This document shows positions 43,391 to 52,036 of a stretch of 64,000 bases of DNA, piece after piece (positions within the stretch are counted from its first letter, which is position 1; every line of letters starts with the position of its first letter). The position numbers and the translations under genes are program-made. Source of the DNA: Paraburkholderia ferrariae NBRC 106233 (GTDB taxonomy: Bacteria; Pseudomonadota; Gammaproteobacteria; Burkholderiales; Burkholderiaceae); assembly GCF_000685035.1 (NCBI RefSeq), contig NZ_BAYB01000002.1:552476-616475 (forward strand), given 5' to 3'. The notes beneath the pieces were generated by a model, which worked only from the letters and a program-made list of their open reading frames with translations, was not told the origin of the DNA and did no database searches.

Positions 43391-45706
43391 ATGACGGCTT
43401 CAACTACCACGGCGCGCTACACCCGCGCGCTGACTTTCGCCGGTCTCGGCCTCGTAGCAACCGCCGCGAACGCCACCGAGCCTTTCGTGGTCAAGGACAT
43501 CCGCATCGACGGGCTCTCGCGCATCGAGCCCGGCACGGTGTTCGCCTATCTGCCCATCAAGCAGGGCGATACGTTCACCGACGACAAGGCTTCCGACGCC
43601 ATCCGCGCGCTCTACGCAACCGGCTTCTTCAGCGACGTGCGGATCTCGGCCGAGGGCGGCGTGGTGATCGTGCAGGTGCAGGAGCGTCCGGCCATCGGCA
43701 CGATCGACTTCTCCGGCATTCACGAGTTCGACAAGGACAACCTCACGAAGGCGCTCAAGGCGGTGGGGCTCTCGCCGGGCCGCAGCTACGACAAGTCGCT
43801 GGTGGACCGTGCGGAGCAGGAGCTCAAGCGCCAGTACCTCACGCGCGGCTACTACGCCGCCGAGGTCACGACCACCGTCACGCCGATCGACCGCAACCGC
43901 GTGGGCCTGCTGTTCTCCGTCGTCGAAGGTCCGAGCGCGAAGATCCGCCAGGTCAACTTCATCGGCAATCACGCGTTCAGCGAAGGCACGCTGCGCGACG
44001 AAATGCAGTTGTCCACGCCGAACTGGTTCTCGTGGTACACGAAGAACGACCTGTACGCGAAGGACAAGCTCACGGGCGACCTCGAGAACATCCGCACGTA
44101 CTACCTCGACCGCGGCTACCTCGAGTTCAACATCGACTCGACCCAGGTTTCGCTTTCGCCCGACAAGAAGGACATGTACCTGACGATCACGGTGCATGAA
44201 GGCGAGCCGTACACGATTTCGGGCATCTCGCTCGCGGGCAATCTGCTCGATCGCGAGGCGGAGCTCAGGAAGCTCATCACCATCAAGACCGGCCAGCGGT
44301 TTTCGGCAGCCAAGCTCAAGGACACGACGAAGGCGCTCGTGGACAAGCTCGGCGAGTACGGCTACGCCTTCGCGACCGTCAACGCCGAACCGCAGATCGA
44401 TCAGCAGCACCACACCGTCAATCTCACGCTGCAGGTCGATCCGGGCCGCCGCGTGTACGTGCGGCGCGTGAACATCACCGGCAACACGCGCACGCGCGAC
44501 GAAGTGATTCGTCGCGAAATGCGCCAGATGGAAAGCTCGTGGTTCGACTCGAACCGCCTCGCGTTGTCGAAGGACCGTATCAACCGTCTGGGCTACTTCA
44601 CCGACGTGGACGTGACCACGGTGCCGGTGGAGGGCACGCCCGACCAGGTGGACGTGGACGTGAAGGTGACCGAGAAGCCGACCGGCACGCTCTCGCTCGG
44701 CGTGGGCTACGGCTCCGGCGAAGGCCCGATCATTTCGGCGGGCGTTTCGCAGGACAACGTGTTCGGTTCGGGCAACAGCCTTTCGCTGAACGTGAACACG
44801 GCAACCACCTTCCGTACGCTGTCGGTTTCCGAAGTCGATCCGTACTTCACGGTGGACGGCATCAAGCGCATTACCGACGTCTACTACCGCACCACGGAAC
44901 CGCTCTATTACTCGAGCACGACCGACACGAGCTTCCGCATCATCTCGTACGGTGCGGATACGAAATTCGGCATCCCGTTCTCCGAAACCGACATGGTGTA
45001 CTTCGGCCTCGGCATCGAACAGGACCGTCTGGACGTGGACTCCACCACGCCGCAGTCGTACCAGGACTACGTGAACGACTTCGGCCGCGTGTCGAACATC
45101 GTGCCGTTGACGGTGGGCTGGTCGCGCGACAATCGTGACAGCGCGCTGGTGCCGAGCCGGGGCTACTTCATGCAGGCCAACGCCGAGTACGGCACGCCGA
45201 TCACGGGCGTTTCGTACTACAAGGCCGACCTGCAGTCGCAGTACTACTACTCGTTCGCGCGCGGCTTCGTGCTGGGCCTGAACTTCCAGGGCGGCTACGG
45301 CAACGGCCTCGAAGGCAAGCCGTTCCCGATCTTCAAGAACTACTACGCGGGCGGTATCGGTTCGGTGCGTGGCTACGAGCCGGGTTCGCTCGGTCCGCGC
45401 GACGCGAGCACGAACGACCCGATCGGCGGTTCGAAGATGATCGTCGGCAACATCGAACTGACCTTCCCGCTGCCGGGCACGGGCTACGACCGCACGCTGC
45501 GCGTCTTCACGTTCGTGGACGGCGGTAACGTCTGGGGCACGGAAGGCAACAGCATCGGCGCGAACGGCCTGCGTTACAGCTACGGTGCCGGTCTCGAATG
45601 GATTTCGCCGATCGGGCCGCTCAAGCTCGACGTCGGTTTCCCGATCGTCAAGCACACGGGCGACCAGTACCAGAAGTTCCAGTTCCAGATCGGTACGTCG
45701 TTCTAA
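43391..45706 (+). CDS. bamA: BamA-family outer-membrane assembly factor, stand-alone copy
   Basis: 771 residues. A signal peptide ends ATAANA before TEPFVVKDIRIDGLSRIEPG, the classic BamA POTRA-1 start. Five POTRA repeats cover about 30-430, followed by the 16-strand barrel; the loop-6 motif appears as GSVRGYEPGSLGPRD and the C-terminus is FQFQIGTSF ending in Phe. BamA inserts barrel proteins into the outer membrane. The usual bamA locus (rseP upstream, skp-lpxD-fabZ-lpxA downstream) is absent here, so this is probably a second, specialised copy. The start ATG 43391 has no strong ribosome site. Confidence 0.92.
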   Translation: MTASTTTARYTRALTFAGLGLVATAANATEPFVVKDIRIDGLSRIEPGTVFAYLPIKQGDTFTDDKASDAIRALYATGFFSDVRISAEGGVVIVQVQERPAIGTIDFSGIHEFDKDNLTKALKAVGLSPGRSYDKSLVDRAEQELKRQYLTRGYYAAEVTTTVTPIDRNRVGLLFSVVEGPSAKIRQVNFIGNHAFSEGTLRDEMQLSTPNWFSWYTKNDLYAKDKLTGDLENIRTYYLDRGYLEFNIDSTQVSLSPDKKDMYLTITVHEGEPYTISGISLAGNLLDREAELRKLITIKTGQRFSAAKLKDTTKALVDKLGEYGYAFATVNAEPQIDQQHHTVNLTLQVDPGRRVYVRRVNITGNTRTRDEVIRREMRQMESSWFDSNRLALSKDRINRLGYFTDVDVTTVPVEGTPDQVDVDVKVTEKPTGTLSLGVGYGSGEGPIISAGVSQDNVFGSGNSLSLNVNTATTFRTLSVSEVDPYFTVDGIKRITDVYYRTTEPLYYSSTTDTSFRIISYGADTKFGIPFSETDMVYFGLGIEQDRLDVDSTTPQSYQDYVNDFGRVSNIVPLTVGWSRDNRDSALVPSRGYFMQANAEYGTPITGVSYYKADLQSQYYYSFARGFVLGLNFQGGYGNGLEGKPFPIFKNYYAGGIGSVRGYEPGSLGPRDASTNDPIGGSKMIVGNIELTFPLPGTGYDRTLRVFTFVDGGNVWGTEGNSIGANGLRYSYGAGLEWISPIGPLKLDVGFPIVKHTGDQYQKFQFQIGTSF

Positions 45707-45909
45707 ACGTCCAACCCGGACAGTTCCTTATCCGAACCCGGAAGTCGATTGCCGTGGTGAGTTCGAGCGTGCGCTCGAGCCCTACGGCGATCGGGTTCGA
45801 TCCTGCCGCGCTCCGGCAGCGTTTGTTCCCATCATCTGTTCCCGCTATTTGTCCCCGCCGTTTTCCCGATTCGCCTGAAGCGAGACGCGCTTGCCGTGAA
45901 CGCGAGCGG

Positions 45910-45925
45910 GTTTCCGATGCGAAAC
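45910..45925. promoter_or_regulatory. GTTTC-N6-GAAAC palindrome between convergent genes
   Basis: GTTTCCGATGCGAAAC, with perfectly complementary 5-bp arms, ending 5 bp before the stop codon of the minus-strand LysR gene and 200 bp after bamA. As at 5297, there is no promoter to control here. Confidence 0.5.
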
Positions 45926-45930
45926 ACCCC

Positions 45931-46881
45931 CTAGATCAGCAGTTCGAGAGAGTGATAGAGCCGCCGTCGCTCGGGATCGCGCGACGCCTCCCCGGCGCGG
46001 ATCGCCACCTTGAGGCAGTCGAGAAAGCACTCGGCGGCGGTCGAGAGCGGCACGCCCCGGCGGGCGACCACGCTCACCACGGTGCGATCCACTTCCTCGC
46101 GTAGTGCGAGCGCCCGCAGGTTCTCGCGTGCAAAGCGCGTTTCCACGAGCGGCCACGGAAAGATGCTTACGATATCGGTGTTCATGATGAGCCCCATGGC
46201 GACGATGAACGAGTGCGCTAGATGGACCGTTTTCGGCAGGGGCAGGCCGTGGCGGCGGAACACGTCGTCGGCGATCATGTCCTTGCTGCCCGGGTCCCAG
46301 TTGAGCAGCCATTCGCAGTCCTGAAGTTCCGTGAGCGAATGGGCGCCGGCGAGCGGATGGTCGCGGCGCACGACGACGGCCGATTCGGTGGCGAAGATCG
46401 GTGTCTGCACGAATTCGGCATGCAGCGACGCGGGTCCGGGCTTGCCGAGCGAAAAGTCGAGCGAACCGTCGCGCAGGCGCGGCATCACGATATTCAGCAG
46501 ACCTTCATAAAACTCCAGTTGCATGTCGGGCATGCGCTCGCGAAAGAGCGTGACGGCGTCGGGCAGAAACGATAGCGCGAGCCAGGGCGTGACGCCGATG
46601 GAGAGCTTCCCGCCGCCGCGCCCGCGCCGTGCGTCGAGTTCGTCCTGCGCGCGCGACATCTGGTGCACGATGAGCCGCGCGTGCACGAGCAGCGCCTGAC
46701 CCGCTTCGGTGAACGCAATGCCATTGGCGTTGCGCGTCACGAGCGCGATCTGCTGCTCGGCCTCCAGTTCGCGCACGGCTTTGGTAGCGGCGGCCGGCGA
46801 AATGCCGAGCTGGCGCGCAGCGGCGCGGATGCTGCCGGTGTCGGCCATGGCGACGAGCGCCCTGAACTGATGGAACTTCAT
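45931..46881 (-). CDS. LysR regulator of the amidohydrolase/transporter pair
   Basis: 316 residues. HTH: MKFHQFRALVAMADTGSIRA then LGISPAAATKAVRELEAEQQ; effector domain about 90-300. It is divergent from the M20 amidohydrolase by 145 bp, so it probably regulates the hydrolase and MHS transporter. Its start codon lies in the last of three 17-bp tandem repeats, each containing an ATG; the first two open six-residue frames that end on the next ATG. The annotated ATG at 46881 is the only one in frame with the full protein. Confidence 0.9.
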   Translation of the reverse strand: MKFHQFRALVAMADTGSIRAAARQLGISPAAATKAVRELEAEQQIALVTRNANGIAFTEAGQALLVHARLIVHQMSRAQDELDARRGRGGGKLSIGVTPWLALSFLPDAVTLFRERMPDMQLEFYEGLLNIVMPRLRDGSLDFSLGKPGPASLHAEFVQTPIFATESAVVVRRDHPLAGAHSLTELQDCEWLLNWDPGSKDMIADDVFRRHGLPLPKTVHLAHSFIVAMGLIMNTDIVSIFPWPLVETRFARENLRALALREEVDRTVVSVVARRGVPLSTAAECFLDCLKVAIRAGEASRDPERRRLYHSLELLI

Positions 46882-46917
46882 GACTGATGGAACTTCATGA
46901 CTGATGGAATTTCATGA
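46867..46917 (-). repeat. 17-bp triplication of the LysR start site with two coupled leader ORFs
   Basis: Three consecutive 17-bp units (46867-46883, 46884-46900, 46901-46917; one base differs in the last) each carry ATG AAR TTC CAT CAG on the minus strand. ATG 46915 and ATG 46898 each encode Met-Lys-Phe-His-Gln-Ser then TGA, and each TGA overlaps the next ATG as ATGA; the third ATG (46881) starts LysR. The 17-bp period puts the three starts in three different frames. Confidence 0.85.
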
Positions 46918-47026
46918 GGGATAACCCGGGTGCGCACTTCTGGTTGGCGGGCCAACCATTGTAGGACTGTCGGTGAAATAACGGCGTCGTTATTCTGGGT
47001 CGTGACATCCTCACAGAGAGCGACCC

Positions 47027-48202
47027 ATGAACACCATGACCATCCCGCCTGCAATCGCCGCGATCGAAGACGAGATGATTGCGCTGCGCCACGCAATCCA
47101 CGCGCATCCCGAACTGGGCTTCGAAGAGTTCGTGACGAGCGACCTCGTTGCGGCGCGGCTGGCCGAATGGGGCTACGTCGTGCATCGCGGTCTGGGCGGC
47201 ACGGGGGTGATCGGCACGCTGAAGGTGGGCAACGGCGCACGCCGGCTCGGGCTGCGCGCCGACATGGACGCGCTGCCGATCCACGAAAACACTGGTCTCG
47301 ACTACGCGAGCCGCATTCCCGGCAAGATGCACGCATGTGGCCACGACGGCCACACGGCCATGCTGCTGGCGGCGGCGAAACATCTGGCGCAGTCGCGCTC
47401 GTTCGAAGGGACGCTCCATCTGATCTTTCAGCCGGCTGAAGAGGGCCTGGGCGGCGCGAAACGCATGCTCGACGAAGGCTTGTTCGAGCAGTTCCCCTGC
47501 GATGCCGTTTTCGCCATGCACAACATGCCGGGGTTTCCAACTGGAAAACTGGGCTTTCGCCCGGGTCCGTTCATGGCGTCTTCGGACACCGTCATCGTCG
47601 ACGTGGACGGGCGCGGCGGCCATGGCGCGGTGCCGCACAAGGCCATCGACCCGGTCGTGGTGTGCGCGAACATCGTGCTCGCGCTGCAGACCATCGTGTC
47701 GCGCAACGTGCCGCCGCTCGACATGGCGATCGTGACGGTTGGAGCGATCCATGCGGGCGACGCGCCGAACGTGATTCCTCAGACCGCGCAGATGAAGCTT
47801 TCGGTGCGCGCGCTGCGCCCCGAGGTGCGCGATCTGCTGCAGGCGCGCATCACGGCGCTCGTGCAGGCACAGGCGGCCGCGTATGGCGCGACGGCGCGCA
47901 TCGACTACCAGCGCCGCTATCCCGTGCTCGTGAACGATGCGCAGATGACCGCATTCGCCGAGGACGTTGCGCGCGAGTGGCTGGGCGAGGCGGGCCTGAT
48001 CGACGAGATGGTGCCGCTCACCGGCAGCGAGGATTTTTCGTTCCTGCTGGAGCAGTGCCCGGGCAGTTATCTGATCATCGGAAACGGGGACGGCGAGGGC
48101 GGCTGCATGGTGCACAACCCCGGCTACGACTTCAACGACGACTGCCTCGCGACGGGCGCCGCCTACTGGGTGAAGCTGGCCGAACGGTTCCTGCGCGCCT
48201 GA
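47027..48202 (+). CDS. M20 family amidohydrolase (hippurate-hydrolase type)
   Basis: 391-residue cytoplasmic metallo-amidohydrolase. Metal-site blocks: MHACGHDGHTAML, FQPAEEGLGGAKRM (catalytic Glu) and GSEDFSFLLEQ; RHAIHAHPELGFEE and GLRADMDALPI are also typical. The group cleaves N-acyl amino acids such as hippurate, N-acetyl amino acids or IAA-amino acids. The next gene is an MHS importer 27 bp downstream, so together they look like uptake and hydrolysis of an N-acyl amino acid, under the divergent LysR. Confidence 0.9.
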   Translation: MNTMTIPPAIAAIEDEMIALRHAIHAHPELGFEEFVTSDLVAARLAEWGYVVHRGLGGTGVIGTLKVGNGARRLGLRADMDALPIHENTGLDYASRIPGKMHACGHDGHTAMLLAAAKHLAQSRSFEGTLHLIFQPAEEGLGGAKRMLDEGLFEQFPCDAVFAMHNMPGFPTGKLGFRPGPFMASSDTVIVDVDGRGGHGAVPHKAIDPVVVCANIVLALQTIVSRNVPPLDMAIVTVGAIHAGDAPNVIPQTAQMKLSVRALRPEVRDLLQARITALVQAQAAAYGATARIDYQRRYPVLVNDAQMTAFAEDVAREWLGEAGLIDEMVPLTGSEDFSFLLEQCPGSYLIIGNGDGEGGCMVHNPGYDFNDDCLATGAAYWVKLAERFLRA

Positions 48203-48229
48203 CCGATCCCGCCTGGGAGGAGACCCACG

Positions 48230-49558
48230 ATGAACGCTTCCTCGCTGTCCACCGAGACCGCCGCCCCGTCGCAGCCCTCCACGCGCCGTTCGCGCGCGAA
48301 GGCCATCGCTGCGATCACGCTCGGCAACGGCCTCGAATTCTTCGACTTCACGGTCTATAGCTTCTTCGCCTCGATCATCGGCTCGCTGTATTTTCCCGTG
48401 CATGGCGCGCTGAACCAGCTGATGCTCGCGGTGGGCAGCTTCGGTGTGGGCTTCGTCGTGCGCCCCATCGGCGGCGTGATGATCGGTGCGCTTGCCGACC
48501 GCGCGGGCCGCAAGGTCGCCATGTCGCTCACGCTCTGGCTCATGGCGCTGGGCTCCGCGCTGATCGCGTTTGCGCCCACCTATGCGCAGATCGGTCTGGC
48601 GGCGCCGCTGTTGATCGTGCTGGCGCGGCTCATCCAGGGCTTCGCGGTCGGCGGCGAGGTGGGCGCTTCGACCTCGCTCCTGCTCGAATACGCTGACAAC
48701 CGCACGCGCGGTTTCTACGGTAGCTGGCAGTTCGTGAGCCAGGGGTTGAACACCGCGTGCGGCGCGCTCGTGGGCGTGGCGCTTTCCACGGCGCTTTCGC
48801 CGTCCGCGCTCGAAAGCTGGGGCTGGCGCGTGCCGTTCGTGCTCGGCATGCTGGTTGCCCCGGTGGGTGTCTATATCCGCCGCCACCTCGACGAAACGCT
48901 CGTCCATGCCGAGCCCATCGAGAACACCGAGCCGGTCGCCGACGTCGCCCGGCCGCTGCGCGAGATCTTTACGCATCATCGCGTGGCGCTCGTGGCCGGT
49001 ATCGTCACCACCATCGGCGGCACGGCGGCGAACTACATCGTGCTGTATTACATGTCCACGTATGCAATCAAGATCCTCGGCCTGCCGATGTCGGTGGGGA
49101 TGAGCGCGGCGCTCATTGCGGCGCTCGTCACGGCGGTGTGCTCGCCGTTCGCGGGCAGCCTCTCGGATCGCGTGGGGCGCAAATGGGTGTTCGGCGTGTC
49201 GCGCGTCATACTGATCGCGGCGATCTATCCGGCGTTCATGCTGATCCATGCGTCGCCTACGGTGCCCACCGTGCTGGCGGTCGTGGCCGTGCTCGGCGCG
49301 GTGGTGGCGTTCACGGCCGTACCCAATATCGTGATGCTGCCGGAGCTCTTTCCGCAGACGATACGCGTGACCGGCATGTCGATCGTCTATTGCGTGGGCG
49401 TGTCGATCTTCGGTGGCTTCGCGCAGTTCTTTGCGACGTGGCTCATTCAGCTCCTGCACAATCCGCTTGCGCCAGCGTGGTATCTGATCGGCTGCGGAGC
49501 CGTTTCGCTGCTCGGGCTGCCTCTGATCCGCGAGCCGGCGGGGCGGCCGCTCGACTGA
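48230..49558 (+). CDS. MFS transporter, MHS family
   Basis: 442 residues, 12 transmembrane helices. AAITLGNGLEFFDFTVYSFF, RPIGGVMIGALADRAGRK and LIQGFAVGGEVGASTSLLLE are MHS-family blocks near the citrate/proline-betaine branch. GGAGGAG precedes the start. It follows the M20 amidohydrolase by 27 bp in the same operon, so its substrate is probably the compound hydrolysed by that enzyme. Confidence 0.88.
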   Translation: MNASSLSTETAAPSQPSTRRSRAKAIAAITLGNGLEFFDFTVYSFFASIIGSLYFPVHGALNQLMLAVGSFGVGFVVRPIGGVMIGALADRAGRKVAMSLTLWLMALGSALIAFAPTYAQIGLAAPLLIVLARLIQGFAVGGEVGASTSLLLEYADNRTRGFYGSWQFVSQGLNTACGALVGVALSTALSPSALESWGWRVPFVLGMLVAPVGVYIRRHLDETLVHAEPIENTEPVADVARPLREIFTHHRVALVAGIVTTIGGTAANYIVLYYMSTYAIKILGLPMSVGMSAALIAALVTAVCSPFAGSLSDRVGRKWVFGVSRVILIAAIYPAFMLIHASPTVPTVLAVVAVLGAVVAFTAVPNIVMLPELFPQTIRVTGMSIVYCVGVSIFGGFAQFFATWLIQLLHNPLAPAWYLIGCGAVSLLGLPLIREPAGRPLD

Positions 49559-49690
49559 AGAACCGGCGCTACAGGCTTTTAGCGCTCGCGTGGAGAGTCT
49601 TTACGGGTTCTTTGCACGCGGCTTCGTAGAATGGGCTTCATGTTCAACAGCATGCGCACCGCCTGACATGGCGGTGCGCACACCCCGCAG

Positions 49691-50074
49691 ATGCAAACGC
49701 ACGAGACGCATCGGGCCGCCCGGGCCCTTTCGAAACTCATCTCGAACACTCATTCGAAGGCGGCCCCGCGGCCCGCTTCGGCACAGCGTATAGCGCCGCA
49801 GCGTGCGAGCCGCCTGGCTGCGCCGCGGCTGTCCAGCACCGCACAGATGGTCGTGCGCGTGGCCACGCGCGATGCCGAACTGGCGCGCCGCGCGCTGCAT
49901 CGCATGCTGGGGAGTGCCCTTGGCGTGCATACCATTGATATCGATCGCCGGCGCGATCTTGCCTGCCTGCATGTCGAACTGGACCGCGCGCGCGTGGGTG
50001 AAGCGATGTCGGTTTTGATCCGCACGGTCGAAAGTGCGGAGTTCGGTGCCGTGCGGCTGCTCGAAAGAGCTTGA
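49691..50074 (+). CDS. Hypothetical protein with possible ACT-like domain
   Basis: 127 residues. The first 50 are Ala/Arg/Ser-rich and look disordered; residues 52-124 (MVVRVATRDAELARRALHRM, GVHTIDIDRRRDLACLHVEL, VGEAMSVLIRTVES) show a strand-helix-strand-strand-helix-strand pattern reminiscent of ACT folds. The ribosome site is weak and the start uncertain; translation might begin at the internal Met52. No family is certain. Confidence 0.45.
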   Translation: MQTHETHRAARALSKLISNTHSKAAPRPASAQRIAPQRASRLAAPRLSSTAQMVVRVATRDAELARRALHRMLGSALGVHTIDIDRRRDLACLHVELDRARVGEAMSVLIRTVESAEFGAVRLLERA

Positions 50075-50141
50075 CGGGCGGTTTGGAATTTGGGTTTCCG
50101 GATTGGGTTGTTGACCCGCGTCCGCCACAACCCCCGCCTTC

Positions 50142-50158
50142 GTTTCGAAATTCGAAAC
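50142..50158. promoter_or_regulatory. Perfect 17-bp palindrome upstream of the RND operon
   Basis: GTTTCGAAATTCGAAAC, two 8-bp arms around one central base, about 190 bp before the adaptor gene. RND pumps are normally repressed by a TetR or MarR protein at such dyads, but no regulator gene is adjacent here. Confidence 0.55.
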
Positions 50159-50350
50159 GAATCTCCCCATTGTTCCCGTATCGGGCGATCTGCCGTCGCA
50201 TGAGGTAAACACGGTAGGCGCCCCCGTTCTGCACGATCCGGAAAAACAGTAGTATCTGAGCGAGTGCCAAGGCAGCATTCGCTTCCGGGTAGCATCGAAG
50301 CGTGCCTCGGTTCGTCGGTCCAGCGTAGATCGTCGACTACGGAGAACAGC

Positions 50351-52033
50351 ATGACATGCGGAACCCGGCTTGCCCGTTTGTGCTTGTCGTTGGGGTTGCT
50401 CGTTGCAGTCGCTGCTTGCCATGACAATAAACCCGCCGCGTCGGCGCCGCCGGCCGCGAACGTGGACGCCATCGACGTTGCCCTGCGCGACGTGCCGGTG
50501 GTTTTCGACTACGTCGGCCAGACCGAGAGTTCGCAGCAGGTCGAGATTCGCGCACGCGTGAATGGCTTCCTCGAGCGGCGCGTCTATACCGAAGGCTCGC
50601 TGGTTCATGAGGGCGACGTCATGTTCGTCATGGACCGCAAGCCGTTCCAGGCGCAACTCGATGCGGCCCAGGCCGAATATGCGCAGCAGAAGGCGCGGCT
50701 CGATACGGCGCAAGCCAATCTGAATCGCGTGCGCCCGCTGGCCGCGAAGAATGCGCTGAGCCAGAAAGACCTCGACGATTCGCTCGGCCAGGAGCAGGCC
50801 GCCGCGGCCGCGCTCGATCAGGCGCGCGCCAATGTCACGAGCGCGAGCCTGAATCTCGGCTACACCACGATCACCGCGCCCGTCACGGGGCTGTCCAGTT
50901 TCGCGAAGAAGCAGGACGGCTCGTATATCGACGCGTCCAACAGCCTGCTCACCTACGTCGCGAAACTCGATCCCATGTGGATCAACTTCTCGCTCTCCGA
51001 AAACGAATTGCTCGATCTGCGCACGCAGACGAAGAACGGCACGCTCAAGCTGCCCGGAGTCGGCAAGCTCGAAGCCGTCATCGTGCTGGCCGACGGCAGC
51101 ATCTATCCGCAGCGCGGGCGCATTGCGTTCACCGACGCCTCGCTCAGTTCGGAGACGGGCACCTACCTGATCCGCGCGGCGGTGTCCAATCCGGACGGCG
51201 CGCTGCGTCCCGGCCAGTTCGTGCGGATCAGGCTCGTGGGTGCGGAGCGCCCGAACGCGATTGCGGTGCCCCAGGATGCGGTGATCCAGGGGTCGCGCGG
51301 CGCATTCGTCTGGACTGTCGATGCCGATGGCAAGGCGCAGCAGCGCGCGGTCGAGACCGGCGAGTGGAACGGCAACGACTGGGTGATTCGTTCAGGACTC
51401 CATCCCGGTGACAAAGTCATCATCGACAACACGCTGCGCCTGATGCCGGGTGCGCCCGTCAAGGTGAACGTGGTGCCGGCGCCCGCGCCCGCAGTCAACG
51501 TGGCGGCGCAGGGCACGGCATCCGATGCGGCGGGAGGCAATGCTGCGCCGCCTGCGGCCGGTGCCAGCGGTGCGGGTGCGGCGGGGGCCTCCGGCGGGCA
51601 GGGCGCGGCCAGTCCGAACGCCCGTGCGAACCCCGATGTGAACCATAGTGCTGCCGGCGCCACCGCCGATAACGGCACCTCAACCGCGGCCAGCGCGGCT
51701 CCCGCCGGCGAGCGCACGTCGCTCTACTTCCCGCTCGGCAGCGCGAGCCTCGACGCCCAGTCGGCCGGGGCGCTCGCCGCCGTCGCGAAGACGCTCGCCG
51801 GCTCGCCCGACACGCGCGTGGTGATCTCCGGCTACACGGATTCGAGCGGTTCGTTTGCGCAAAACGAACGTCTCGCCAAGGCGCGCGCGGCGACCGTGCG
51901 TGCCGCATTGATCGTGGCGGGGGTGGAGAATGCGCGCATCGAGATGCGCAAGCCCGCGCAGATCGTGGCCAACGATGCGCCAGACAAATCCCGCCGCGTC
52001 GACGTGACGCTCATGCACGCGGCGGGAGGCTGA
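50351..52033 (+). CDS. RND efflux periplasmic adaptor fused to an OmpA-like domain
   Basis: 560 residues. A lipoprotein signal peptide ends LLVAVAACHDN (lipidated Cys about residue 23). Residues 40-376 are a standard MexA/AcrA-type adaptor: VEIRARVNGFLERRVYTEGS (lipoyl half), a coiled-coil hairpin (EYAQQKARLDTAQANLNRVR), TTITAPVTGLSSF and the membrane-proximal barrel. Then comes a Pro/Ala/Gly linker (about 378-453) and, at 454-556, an OmpA C-terminal-like domain (SLYFPLGSASLDAQSAGALA, GYTDSSG, QNERLAKARAATV, SRRVDVTL) retaining the Asp and Arg that bind peptidoglycan in OmpA. GGAG precedes ATG 50351. First gene of the efflux operon. Confidence 0.9.
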   Translation: MTCGTRLARLCLSLGLLVAVAACHDNKPAASAPPAANVDAIDVALRDVPVVFDYVGQTESSQQVEIRARVNGFLERRVYTEGSLVHEGDVMFVMDRKPFQAQLDAAQAEYAQQKARLDTAQANLNRVRPLAAKNALSQKDLDDSLGQEQAAAAALDQARANVTSASLNLGYTTITAPVTGLSSFAKKQDGSYIDASNSLLTYVAKLDPMWINFSLSENELLDLRTQTKNGTLKLPGVGKLEAVIVLADGSIYPQRGRIAFTDASLSSETGTYLIRAAVSNPDGALRPGQFVRIRLVGAERPNAIAVPQDAVIQGSRGAFVWTVDADGKAQQRAVETGEWNGNDWVIRSGLHPGDKVIIDNTLRLMPGAPVKVNVVPAPAPAVNVAAQGTASDAAGGNAAPPAAGASGAGAAGASGGQGAASPNARANPDVNHSAAGATADNGTSTAASAAPAGERTSLYFPLGSASLDAQSAGALAAVAKTLAGSPDTRVVISGYTDSSGSFAQNERLAKARAATVRAALIVAGVENARIEMRKPAQIVANDAPDKSRRVDVTLMHAAGG

Positions 52034-52036
52034 TCG

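Noticed and set aside
47535..47551. GTTTCCAACTGGAAAAC as another copy of the palindrome
   Set aside because: It lies inside the amidohydrolase coding sequence (PGFPTGKLGF), lacks the ATCGG core and is explained by codons.
48077..48085. ATCGGAAAC in the amidohydrolase gene
   Set aside because: In-frame coding of Ile-Gly-Asn in a conserved block; treated as chance.
46895..49459. 854-codon minus-strand open frame opposite the amidohydrolase and MHS transporter
   Set aside because: Antisense shadow of two clear genes; its only real feature is that its end coincides with the first leader ORF (MKFHQS).
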